DNA from: Cristatella mucedo
Taxonomy: Eukaryota; Bryozoa; Phylactolaemata; Cristatellidae
Length of the DNA: 64,000 nt
Reading direction: 5' to 3'
NCBI GenBank assembly: GCA_009760855.2
Contig: WPIO01000022.1
Location: 1,647,501 to 1,711,500 of the forward strand
Below the pieces are notes generated by a model. The model had not been told where the DNA came from and ran no database searches. It saw nothing but the letters and a program-made list of their open reading frames with translations. Below, piece after piece: positions 51,219-63,300 of this stretch; within the stretch, counting starts at the first letter, position 1; the number at the start of each line of letters is the position of its first letter. Position numbers and translations under genes: made by a program.

Positions 51219-51332
51219 ATGCAGACCGTTTCGAGCTCAAGGATCCCTCGAGCTGGCTTCTTTCAGCAGCTTAAAGCGCTAATTCGAAGAAACTGCTTGC
51301 TGAAAGCCAGGAGCACCGTATGGTCATTGGTA
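51219..51332 (+). CDS. ABCA gene 2 exon 1 (start codon, cytoplasmic N-terminus)
   Basis: The 38-codon first coding exon ends at a perfect GTGAGT donor (51333-51338). It codes for a short cytoplasmic N-terminus rich in Arg and Lys ahead of the first helix. The ATG at 51219 is preceded in frame by TAG at 51213-51215, so translation cannot start further upstream unless that TAG is a splice acceptor. No TATA box or other promoter element could be assigned with confidence in the preceding 300 bp. Confidence 0.82.
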
Positions 51333-54300
51333 GTGAGTGAGACTAAACTTAGTGGTGCGCCGGCTCCGACGTTGCCGTCTTGCATGATGCATGCTGCTCG
51401 ATGCTGACGTGTCATTGAGCTGTCCACACCGGAAAGCTGTGCCTGCCAGAGCGCTAGAAGCTTGATTAACTGCGGTTGATGAATCTGTTTCGTCTCGTTC
51501 AGCAAGGCAAACCACAGCCTTGTTTTGTGTTTTTTTTAATCTGACTAACTTGTCGACTCTACTGCGAGAATCTAGTGCTGGATCAATATGCGAACCGGAA
51601 GGTCAGTCAGGTGTGTGTTTCCATCTTGCATGCCTCCAGCCATTCTTCACAGCCACCTTTAGAGGGATTACTGGTCATCAAGTTGCTGCTGTTGCTGCTA
51701 AGCAGATTTCTGGGATAGCTTTGTGGATAGATTTCTGCTCCGATATAAATTTCTGCACCCTCTTACGTTGAGAGCTGTTGATGCAGCTGGTGCAGCAGCT
51801 GCTACCACCATTGGTGAGCTGCGATGACACACTTGGCAAGGCGAATGCTCTTTACGATCGGGTTGCCGAGGTCGTCCGTTCGAAACCTTCTGTAGGCAAT
51901 TCTTTATCGCCACTGCAAGCAGTGATGATAGCCGTTAAGGCTCGTCTCTCTCTATACAAAAGAGGCTATTAAATCAGCTAGTATTATTTTTATTGCTGGT
52001 TCAGCTGCGACTAGAACACGTTTCCATAGCACAAAGCATGGCAGAGTAATTTAACAAGCTCTTTGGTTTGGCCACCACTAGGGATACCGAAAAAGCCATT
52101 AGGCCACTAGAGCTGATGATGAGTTAGTTTACAAATCCAAGAGGTTTGACCACGTAGTTCATTTGCTATAAGACCTTAGATGGCTGCCGGTTGATCAACG
52201 TACACAAGACTAAAGCTCTTTCGCTGACCCACAAGGCCCGCTAATGCTTGGCTCCTCCGTACCCAAGCTGAATTTTTTGAATAAGTTCAGCCTCCTCATA
52301 CTCTCAGGTCCTGTGTGAACAATAAATTAGCTGTTTCATTCCTCTGCTTGGATACCGTTGAAGACAGAAGTTTTTGCTCTTCAGGTCCTTGACTGGTGAC
52401 ATCACTTCTACAATTCTTACCCAACGACATCTACTCTCCTGCTACCGGCTATAGCACATCATTTCCAGCCGTCCTGAGCTGCTATTTCCATGCTTTACAA
52501 AACCTCAACTGCTCTTCCGACTCTACTACGCTTCTCACTTTCTCTTTGTTGCTTGAAATTAAGTCTGTTAGCGAATGCATACCGAAAGTAGATTATACTT
52601 TGAGTGTACTATTCAAAACTCCTCTGCGTAGCACCCACTTAGTCCTCTCGTCTTTGTGGAGTTGCAAGCAGAGATACATGCATACATACCTAGAGTGGAT
52701 CAAGGTTGTTTAAAGCCATCTCTATCGCTGTCCGATTAGGGTGCATCAAGTGGCGTCAATGCCTGCCAATGAATGGAGCAACCGATACCGTTGCAATCGG
52801 GATCCACACGCCTTTCCGTTGCTTGCTGTCGCAGTTTGTCGAGTAGTCAGTGCGCCTGGCTTGCTCTCTGTTCTGCTGTGCCTAGACGATAGCATCAACA
52901 GCTGCTGTAAAGCAAAGCTGTCAGTCATGAGACTGCCTTGCTGTCGCAGGTCCTTTCGATTTCTGTCTTCGTTTGCATGCTGTGTCTGTCTGCAGTTTCT
53001 CTCTTTGTGAGTGTGTGTTTTGTGCGTGCGTGGGCATGTGTGCGTGTATTTGTGTGTGCATATGTGTTTATGTGCCCGCACGTGGGTGTGTGAGCGCTTG
53101 CTCATGTCTGCGTTAGTTTGTACGTGCTTTCAATACGAACGATCTCATGGTGGTATCACGTGTTCCACCTTACAGGAAGTACTGGTGCCTTTTATCTGGA
53201 TTCTGTTTGTGGCACTGATGAAATGGATCTCGGTTGGTACAGATGTGGTGAGTCCCATCACGGGATTTCCGACCAAGAACTTGTACCAATATCCAACCTC
53301 GACCAAGTCTCTTTTCGTGGTTGCGCCCAACAGCTCCACTCATGAAGCCATCATTCATCGGGTGCAGAACCTCAGCCACATTCCAGTGATCCGGTTTAAT
53401 TCGTCGACCGATGCCGAAAAGCGCTACAGAATTTTGAGCGCTGATGCTGTCAACGACATGCCTCTTGGCATAATATTCGGCGATTCGGTATACGACTACA
53501 CCCTGAGGACGGTATCAGAAATGAGCGTAGACACAAGCACACTCGTGGGAAGCCTTGGTATGTCAGAATCACGGCTCCTACCTGTCCTAATAGTTTGTAT
53601 TGCCATGAGAACCCGGGCTGTATATCGTATGCTGTGTAGCTACAATTTTAGAGTAGAGTATCGGCAGTTGGTCTGGTGAAAGTCCTAATCCATTGTAAGG
53701 AAATGCTAGTATAAATGCAGAAACAAAGTATAACGTACCGCGATCATAGGATTATTCGCGCCAGTGATCGGCCTGTCGGTGCTTGGGCGAATACGGTTCA
53801 CCACTAATATTAAGAACTGCAGGGTGACAGTCACGTTAATGGCAACTGCTTTGCACATGACAGGGAACTTGATTAGACGGACTTGGGCTGCTTGCCTGAC
53901 GAGAGGACCTTGCAGCAGGACGGGAGGGTGATGGTTGGCGGTGACTCGTTCTCTACTCGACGTTCGCTCTCCTGACTCCACGAAAGCGTTTTCGTGTCTC
54001 CTTCAAAATTGAAGTGCACATAAGTCGTGACTGTCAGTCTGTTGTGATATATGACAGTGGTAATTAGGTAACGGAAGGCTGTGTTTCCTGTGCGGTGACG
54101 ACATGAATCTACCATCGGCATGTCGGCAGCAAATACATCCCCGATACGAAGCCAAAGAACTAGCTGAGTGAAGCGCGTGTTATAGCGCTGGATCATTCTT
54201 CTTAATATCGATTCGGCTGCCAACAATAAACGTTCACAACGGTCGACGTATCGTGTAGGCGCTCATTGATACTTGCTGCATTGGGTCGGTAGTGACTAAA

Positions 54301-57300
54301 TTGGATGTACTGCATGCCGCTTCTACACATTCTTATCCGGTTGACGAGCCTGTAGCTTCGTTTAATGGAGCAGTCGCTCGTCACCGGTAGGCATGCTGAA
54401 TGACGTGGTTCGTGCAGGGCTTCCTTGTAGAGCTGGACTGCCTTTTATCCGAGATTGTACCGGGCTTGCTGTGCGGTTGCTCAAAGGCTTGGTGATAGGT
54501 CCTGAACGTGATTTTTTAACCTACAATGGGCGAGACAGTGAAATCTGGCTACTGTCCAGCGACATGTGTCTCCGATAGAGACTTTTCGGCTGTGTACCGT
54601 GCCGGAAAATGGCTCGGAAAGTGGTGGCGTTGGGCCAATGGGGTTTCTCCTCTATCCTGGTAAACAACATTGAAGCCTACCGCTTACACGCCGACTTTCA
54701 GGCCAGTTACGAAATCCGAGAGTATAGCCGAAGCTGCTGGCTAAAGCCTTTTGAAGGGAAGTGATCTCGGGCTGCTAATGCCAGTTCTTCAGGACCGTGA
54801 AAATAAAGTAATACCCGTGTTTGCAGTTTGAAATTCTTCTCAGCGTTAGGTTAGCGGTACCTCGCAGGACAAAAAAGCAAGCTCGAAGACATTTATTCCC
54901 ATGGACGCTGCGGCGGGCCAGTACGCGACTGCGCTGCCTGGCGTCCTCGACACAACTCCCCTGGGCCTTTGCCGCCCGTTACCTAATTACCACTGTCAAT
55001 ATATCACAACAGCCCATGAACCAACGATAGTGTCATAATCACAAAATAGCCACATTCCCCTTGATCAAAAGATCTAATGGGGCAACAGCAAAACATGACA
55101 TGGCAACGGCGCAATAATAATACACGTCGTCCTTAACTGCCTTATCATCTAGCACGAATCTAGGTAACGGCCGCTCGGAGGAGGAGAGTGAAAGCACGGC
55201 CTTTGCAAACTTGCCGGCTATGTATGGCACGAGCTTTGCCGCATCGCCGAGCCGTGTAGCCTTCCGCCGCGCCACTAGTCTCCAATGCGGTACCCGTCTC
55301 TGCCACCGCACGTGGCTCCCGGGCATTCGCCCTAATGCCGACCGCTGTCGTCTGGACTGCAACCGATGTCACCTCGCGAGTCGCCCGTGAGACAGATGCC
55401 TCGAGTCTCGGTTTTTGTACGGCTGTCTTTAAGCGCTCCGTCGGCCACTCCTGCGCCAGTGCCTTCGGTCACTCGGCGTGCGTACACCTGCCGCGCCTCC
55501 TGCACGGACGTCTCGCTCACGTCTTCAGCTGGCCCCTCGAGCGTCTCCGCCACTAGCATTTCGGAAACCAGGCTACCACTCTATGCGCCACCATCTGTCG
55601 CTGCCACTCTTGGGGTTTCGCCTCCGACCGCTCGGCAAGCACCTCGTTTGCCTTCTCGACCAGCATCTCGCCCGCCTCCTTAGCGGGCGCTTCAGGCACT
55701 TCCGCCGACGCTAATGCTTCGCTCCGTGCCGCCGTCACCTCCGAGGCCATTAGCGCAAACTCGCTGGCTACCGGCGCTGTCTCGCTCTCTACCAGTGCTT
55801 TCCCAGTTTTCGAGACCTCTCTGGCAGACACAGCTGACTCCCTGGCAGACGCAGGCACCCCTCTTGCAGACGCACCCTCCTCTCTCTCGCTCTCTCTCCC
55901 TCTCTTTCTCTTTCTCTCTCTCTCCCTCTCTCTCCCTCTCTCTCTCTCTCTCTCTTTCTGTCGCTCTGTCGGACGCTGCCGTCTCCCTGCCTGACGCTGC
56001 CACCTTTCCTGTCGTCTCTGTGTCTCTCCCGCCGAGCTCATAGAAGTCGTATCTGAGGATTCCGCCTTCGTCGCTCTGCACACCATTGTCGATTGCCGCT
56101 TCCTGTTGCTCCTGTCGACCTCCTCAGTCCGACCAGTGTTTATCATATTCGAGCACAGCGGTCGCGCCAGCTTCCAGCCGCTTATGTGGTATCGCCTCCG
56201 CCTTCATGGCACGCTGCACGTACGACCGCCGAAGCCTCTCCTCACCTTCAGGCTTGCAAACACCTTCACAAGTGTTGTACGCAGGTGGGCGTAGTCCTCT
56301 TGCACCGAGTCCGGAAGGCACGCAGCGAACGTTAATGCACCGCCTGCCGGGATCACAAGTACATACACGTGCCCCAAAACTGGATCGATACCTCTTCCGT
56401 TAAGTCTCCGCTCCGATTCGAGCAGCCAACTTACGAAGTCGTCATCGACTCGGTAAGCTATTCCAGCATCATCTCCTGGTCACTCTACCGCTTCAGCCGA
56501 AATAGCTCGTGGTTTGACATTCTCCCAGCGTCAGGCACGCGATACCACACGGAACACTGAAGTGAGCTCAAAGACGTTTATTCACACGGATGCCGCAGTG
56601 GGCCAGTACGTGATTGCCCTGCCCGTCGCGCTTTGCATATCGGCGATTAAGCAGGTCAGTGCTGTCCTTCAGCTAAGCACATCACAGATCTGGGTCCGGC
56701 AGGGTATTTTCGGATGTAAAGCCGACTTACGGACGAAAAGCTACTTGTTCACGGGTATTTAGCGAAGGCAGCGGCGCAAAGCAAGGATACATGCTTCTGA
56801 GCTAATAGAAAAACGAGTTAGCAGACTTAGGTCACGTCAAATTTCCAACTTCGACAAATCAGTTTTCGTTCGTTACTCAAAGTAATTTATACCAATGAAA
56901 TTGATTTAGTGATTAAGTAGATGACTTTTACCATCAGACTTTTGAAGTGGAAAACGCATTTTCAGCGGTGTTAAACTTTAATAGCCCCCACTACTCGAAA
57001 TTACTATTGAATAGCCCCACTTCTGTATTCCTATTGAACAGCCATCACCCTCACATCCTTTAAAATAAAAAATGATAATTTATTTGTAAAGCACCTTAAG
57101 AAAACCTAATCTCTATTCAGGTGCTTCACGTATGCCACGGGGCTCGAGCCCGCTACCTCGGACAGACGTTTATTGGGGCGAGCCTGTTAACCACCAGGCA
57201 AACCAGCGCAGCAAATCAGCTCTCACCGCTCATTATGTCACAGTCGACGAGAATATGACAAATGGTTAGTCATTAATCTTACGTGGTTTTGTTTGATCGA

Positions 57301-60300
57301 TGGCGCTGCCCCTGATCATTGTTCGAGTGGGCTGTGACACTTGGTGTGGTATGCGGTAAGAACGTGCTATTAGTGATTGTTGTGACAAGAGAGTCGAGGT
57401 GACTCCGGTGCGCGAGAGGGACGAAGAGCGTCGTGCTTCCCCTGCCTGGTGGAATAAGCTGGTGGTGCTGCTCGTCGGCTGGCGTTCCGTGCTGTTCGCG
57501 ACGATAATCAAAACTACAGGCTACTTCGGCGACGATGGAGAACGTAAAGTTCAGCCACATCTTCACTCAATTTGACGTCAGTGGAGATTTTGTGGTTTGG
57601 GTTGACAAGTTCGATCTGGTGGCAGAGATTCAATGTATTGTCGTTGCCGACCTCTACAAATTCCGGCACCTTCTTCTACAAGGCCATAGTAGGCCATAGT
57701 AGGCCATAGTAGGCCATAGTAGGCCATAGTAGGCCATAGTAGGCCATAGTAGGCCATAGTAGGCCATAGTAGGCCATAGTAGGCCATAGTAGGCCATAGT
57801 AGGCCATAGTAGGCCATAGTAGGCCATAGTAGGCCATAGTAGGCCATATTAGGCCAGGTTCGCCGTAGGCCAGGTTCGCCGTATACCGGAGCGTTCGATG
57901 GACAGGCGAAGAAAGATAAGACTACCATAAACGAGGCTCTATTGGCTGCATTTTCGGCGGATAAATTTAAAGCGTATGAGGAGCTCACGACACGGCGGCG
58001 TCCGTCTCCAAGCTGGGGAACTAGTGAACGTGTACGCATCGATTTTGGCCCAGGCCGAGGCCGGAATTGTGAGTGCGGCTGCGACGTATGACTTACTAAG
58101 ATGCGCTTTCGTCATCGGGCTTCCCGAGGACATTCGAAAGAAGGTACGCACGGCGCCTGTGCGCTTGACAAGATGGCGACTTCTGAGGTTGCTAAGAAGG
58201 CTCGAGCGCTTATAAGTTGCCAGGAGCTGAGCTACGCTGCTGCCGCCGGAGCACTAGGAGCTATAGGCTCTTGTCCGACTTCATGAAAGCTTTTTTGTGT
58301 CGCCTGAAAAATGGAAGGGCACATTAGTCTCGACTGCTGTTCGTTGCAAAGGCAGCGAAGGCTGTGTTTTGTATGCAGTGACGACTCGCACCTACCAGCG
58401 ACATGTCCAGAGTGTCGTACCGATGGTATGCCAAAAACGAGCGAGGGGAAGCGAATGTTATAGTGCCGTCGCATTCCCCTGCCTGTCAACTTCACTGCCA
58501 AAAATACCTTGTCTCGAGGGACAACATGGTAGCTGTAGACATCCTGACTGGGGTACTGATGCTGGTACAGCATTCCTTGTCTCGAAAAGGTCATGGCCTT
58601 GAGCCATTTCGTCAATCCGCCTTGCTATACCAGTAGGTTTTCATGGCTTCGCTCAGATTTGCCAACCTTTAAGATGTCTACAGCTACCATGTCCCACGGC
58701 CGTCCTACAGGTATTGTACAAGCGGGTGCTAGCCAGCTGTGTCTCCTTAATCGGTTGGCATACCTGACACAATCGGCAATATAGCACAACGTCTTGTCTC
58801 ATATTGACCCACTAAGCGTGGTCTCTTAGCCGGTCGTATGTTCGTTCGACGCCTTGGTGGCCGCTGTCGTCGTGGTGTCGTCTGAGCTGTTCTTCTCGGC
58901 AGACCAGCGGCGCGACCAAAGCATATCTATATTCGGATCCAGGTCAAGAGCAAAAGTAGCGGTAGAGGACGCCGTCTACAAGTTTTAGCTGTCCCCACAT
59001 TTATCGGAACCGCTGTAATAGGTGACTGCTCCAACGTGGTGCTCGGCTTGAACCGGCCCCCAGTGCGTCTATCAGAGCCTTCAAATGGGTCCCGCCACTA
59101 CATCTCTCTGTAGTCGCTCACCTCCTCCGTCGGCGGAAGCTCGACGAGACACGCTGACAGATCCTCAGTTGGCCGGTGGGAAATCTGCGTGGATGTTAAG
59201 CTCCGCTCTCCTGTAGGTGCTGTTGAACACCTGCAAGACGACAGCCCAGCGTGCAATAATTCCCGTGCTTTCTTGCCGTAAAGCCCCACAAGCGGACTGT
59301 GATCGGTTATTGCCTATGATCGTCGGCCCAGGAGGTAGTGTCTCTATTTCTTAAAGAGCGTATATCAGTGCAAAACACTGTTTTTGGATGGACCAGCAGT
59401 TTTGTTCACTTGAAGATAAGACGCGGCTCTTGAACGCAAGCACTCGACCTCCTTGTTCTACTACCGCACCAAGACCCTGGTTACTGGCGTCGGTCAAAAC
59501 GACGATAGGCTCAGTAGTCGTCGGACGGGCGAGCATCGGGGCGGTGGCCAGTGTTCGCTTCAGTTGCTTGAAGTGCTGTTGCTGCGTTCGCTCCCAGATG
59601 CACTGGGTCCCTGTTGTAAGCAGTTCGTGCAAGGGAGCGGCCAGCGCAGAAAAGCACTGGCGATAGTAGGACGCCAAGCCCAGAAGCGCGCGAAGCTCAG
59701 ACATCGAAGTCGTTGCTGGCCAGTCGCTGCTGACTTGGCACACTTTCTCCGGATCAGGATGACGCTTACCGTTCCTGTCAAAGACATGCCCAGGTATTTC
59801 ACCTCAGCCTGTGCAATATGGCATTTACCGCTGAACAGAGTCAATCCGGCCGTATTTAGGCGGAAAAATACCACATTCAAATGGTCGATGTGCTCCGCCT
59901 CGCTGCAGCTGTGGACCATCAGGTCATCCAAACAGATACATACGTAGGAAAAATCTCGAAAAACCGAGTCCATTAACTGCATGAATGTGGCCGGAGCCCC
60001 GGAAAATCCATATGGCATTTTTAAGAAGGCGAATACGCCGAGCCATGGCCCGGGTGTAAACGCCGTCCTTTGTACACCGTCGGGGTGAACTGGCACCTGT
60101 CAATATCCCGAGGTCATGTCCATAGTGCTGAAGACGCAGGAGCCACGGAGGTGGTCCCGGATTTCATCCGGTAGCAACAAGGGATAAGCATCCTTGACCG
60201 TACGTTTACTAATCTGTCTATTGTATACCGCTACATGCACGTCGTCATTTCCCTTGAGCGTGTAAACAGCAGGCGCCAGCCACGGACTTGAGCTCGGACT

Positions 60301-63300
60301 GATGATACCCTGCTCTAGCACAGTGTTAGGTTGCACCATGATCTTGTCTCGAAAATGCAGTGGAATTCGTCGCGCAGGAACTGGTACTGGTGTGCTGTTA
60401 CCTGTTTGAATATGTTGATAGATCCGTTGCACCTGATCGCTGACTGAATAGAGCTCGAAACTTGTCGACCACCCCTGTGTAAGGCTGAGAGCAGATAGGT
60501 ATATCTGTCATCTCGTTATCACCGTCGAACAATGGCACCAAAAATAGCGCCTCGAGCTTCAATGCTGAGCCCTGCTCCATGACGCCAGCCACTACCGCCG
60601 AGTTGCAATCCTGCCATGGCAATTTAAAATGAGGGCAACCGTTCTTAGTGGGCTTTTGAAATTGTATTTCAGCCGTCTGGGATGTTAAAAAGTCAGTGCC
60701 TAAGATCATGTCGAGGATATTGTCTCTCACAACGAGAAAGGTATGGCACACCGATCTGCCCTCTATAGCAAACCACAGGTTGCACTGTCTGATAGCCCTA
60801 AAAAGCTGATTGGCCGCGGTTGTGCAGATTGGACGGTACGGTGCGCGTGTAAAGTGGCAGGCAGCCTCTTCCTTAATTGTAGACGCACATAAACCGCTGT
60901 CGATCAATGCCAATACAATTTCGCCGCCGACGGCGACAGTCACGCACGACGAACGTGCTTGCGGCCCGCTAAGCGTTGCGATACCGAACACCATTGCACT
61001 GAGTATTGCGATACCGGGATCTCTAGACTCGGCCCGAGGCTCCCCAGCCATCCGTGGAGCCTCACACGTTTGCCTCAGGCCGTCTGGTAGTAGGTGTTTT
61101 TCTGCGGTTAGCACAGTTTCGGGCGACGTTGCCGAAGCCCGAACACTCCCAGCACTGCACTTTCTTAGGGCCGCCGAAGTTTCCCGTCTGCCTGCACTCG
61201 CGATGACACGCCGAGCCCGCTAGCACCGCTGCAGACTCTCGTCCAAACTCTCCTGATGCGCCCGCTGCAGCGACTCGCATCCGTTGGCGCTTGACCTCTA
61301 AGGTCGCTCCGGATGGCTAGAGGGACGCTACGGTATAGTGTGGGCGCCCTCGTTGCACAGCCATTAGAACCCTGGCTCGCTTCCGAGGGGCCGTTGGCGT
61401 TTTACATTCCGGCAAAGCCTTAATGGTGGAGGCCACACTGTCCGGCAGTCCATTCAAAAAATGATGTGGTACAGTAGCGACTCTTTTGCGGAGCCACTTA
61501 AGTCTGGCATCGCTCACCTTAGCAGGCGCTTCAAGTGGTACATAAATTTCCGCACCGGCTGGCCATCCTGCAGGACGCGTCCTTAAAATTCGCGGAGGTA
61601 CTCACCACGACCCTCCTCTGACGAGAACGCCTCCTCTAACGCTTCCTTTACTTCTTTTATTGTTCGCTTCCTGCTTTCCAGTTCCAGATATACGATGAGC
61701 GCCTCTCCAGCTAGAAACGCTTTTAACTTTGCTCGTACAAGATGCCTCGTCCCGGCCGTTTGCCGACGAGCAGGCATCAAAGCGTTCGATCCAGAGGTCG
61801 AGCGGTGATCGGCCGTCACACACCGGCGACATCACTGCAGTAGCCATTCACTGCTACTAGTGTTGTGCGTCAGTGACTGTGGCGGCCGACTACGAAACGG
61901 ATATCCAAGAGTGGATACAACTCGGCTGGCTGAAGCCTTACGAGGGGGATTGTGAAAAAAAATAAAAAAAATATGATTCATTTGTATAGCGCCCAAAGAG
62001 AACTAAATCTCTATTCAGGCGCTTCACATATGCCTCAGGGCTCGAGCCCACAACCTCAGCCAGACCTTAGTCGGGGCGAGCACCTTAACCGCTGGACCAA
62101 CCCAGCTCGAAGGCCTCGTGCCGCTAATGGCAGTGTTCCAGGGTAACAAAGACAAAGTTGTGGACCGATTTAGAATACCGCGAGCTGAAACAAAATGTTT
62201 CCAGCCACACTGCCAACGGTGACGTGTGCATTGAGACGCTTGGGGTACGGCGCTTAATGGAAGTCACGTCAGCATTATCGACCTTCGCATACCGTATTTA
62301 TAGCTGCATGTCGACCCTATTCGGCGGGAATACCAAGTTCTCGCCTACCCGGGGAGACGCAACTGCCTTGTGGGCTTTGGGTTATACGTGATGCCCGAGG
62401 TCGTAGCCTCGGCGCTAAATAAGGTGCTTTCTATGGACCCACGGGTGTGCACAGGCACTGACCTATTCATCAACGGTACAATCGCCAACTGTAACGTTGT
62501 CAAAAATGAACGTGCTATCTCTCTAATACAACAGTACGGGCTAGAAGCTAAGCCCTGCACCCGAAAACTTGTTCGGAGGTCGCGTACTAATAATCCAAAT
62601 CACGAAGGGGAGCTTAAGTGGAGAAGAGATAGCGAAGTTGAACAGCTTCCTCAGTTCGCGACCCGGGGGCAGCTTTTCTCGTGGTGTGGTCAGTTAGCAG
62701 GCCATTTAGACGTTGCCGGATAGCTTTGACCGCCGTCAGCTAAGTAAAGAGTGCCGAAAATGATCTGTCGTGATTTGCTAGGTTACTGTAGACGTTCGTC
62801 GGATGGCACAGGAGATCAGCCGGCGTGCTATAAAACAGAATCCTATATCTGACGTGTGAATGTGTGGTCAATGTGCCGTCAGTGGCAACTAGTATGAACA
62901 ATCTTGCATTCGGATCTGCTGACAATTACATATATGTGACTCATAATAATGATAGGTAGTGGATTTTGCGGATTTGAGATGGGATTTGACCCGTTACTGC
63001 TTTATAAGAGATGTACTTTAAGGCAACAGATATTCTTGGCAGGCACTCTGTATGGGTAATTTGGCTTTCTTCTTTTTTGACCAATATCGATTTCAGTTGT
63101 AGCGCGTACACATGTACACATCCCATCCGAGGGTGATCCGATCATGATGCACGAAACAAGTTGGCTGCTTTAGTGAATAATTGCAAATGGCAGCTCGCAC
63201 GACGCGAGAGAACATGTACTGCTGCTGTGAAGCTACAGCTGTCAAGCAACACATAAAGACGTTTTTCTGTTGGCAAGTCAGTCACAAAATTATGCAGTAG

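Noticed and set aside
53010-53100. GT-rich stretch just before gene 2 exon 2 as coding extension
   Set aside because: A consensus acceptor at 53174-53175 and the ABCA motif start after it; the upstream frame is low-complexity.
55553-56146. 197-residue minus-strand open frame rich in Glu and Arg
   Set aside because: Its middle part is coded by a CT/GA low-complexity tract. It is treated as part of the candidate retroelement rather than a host gene.
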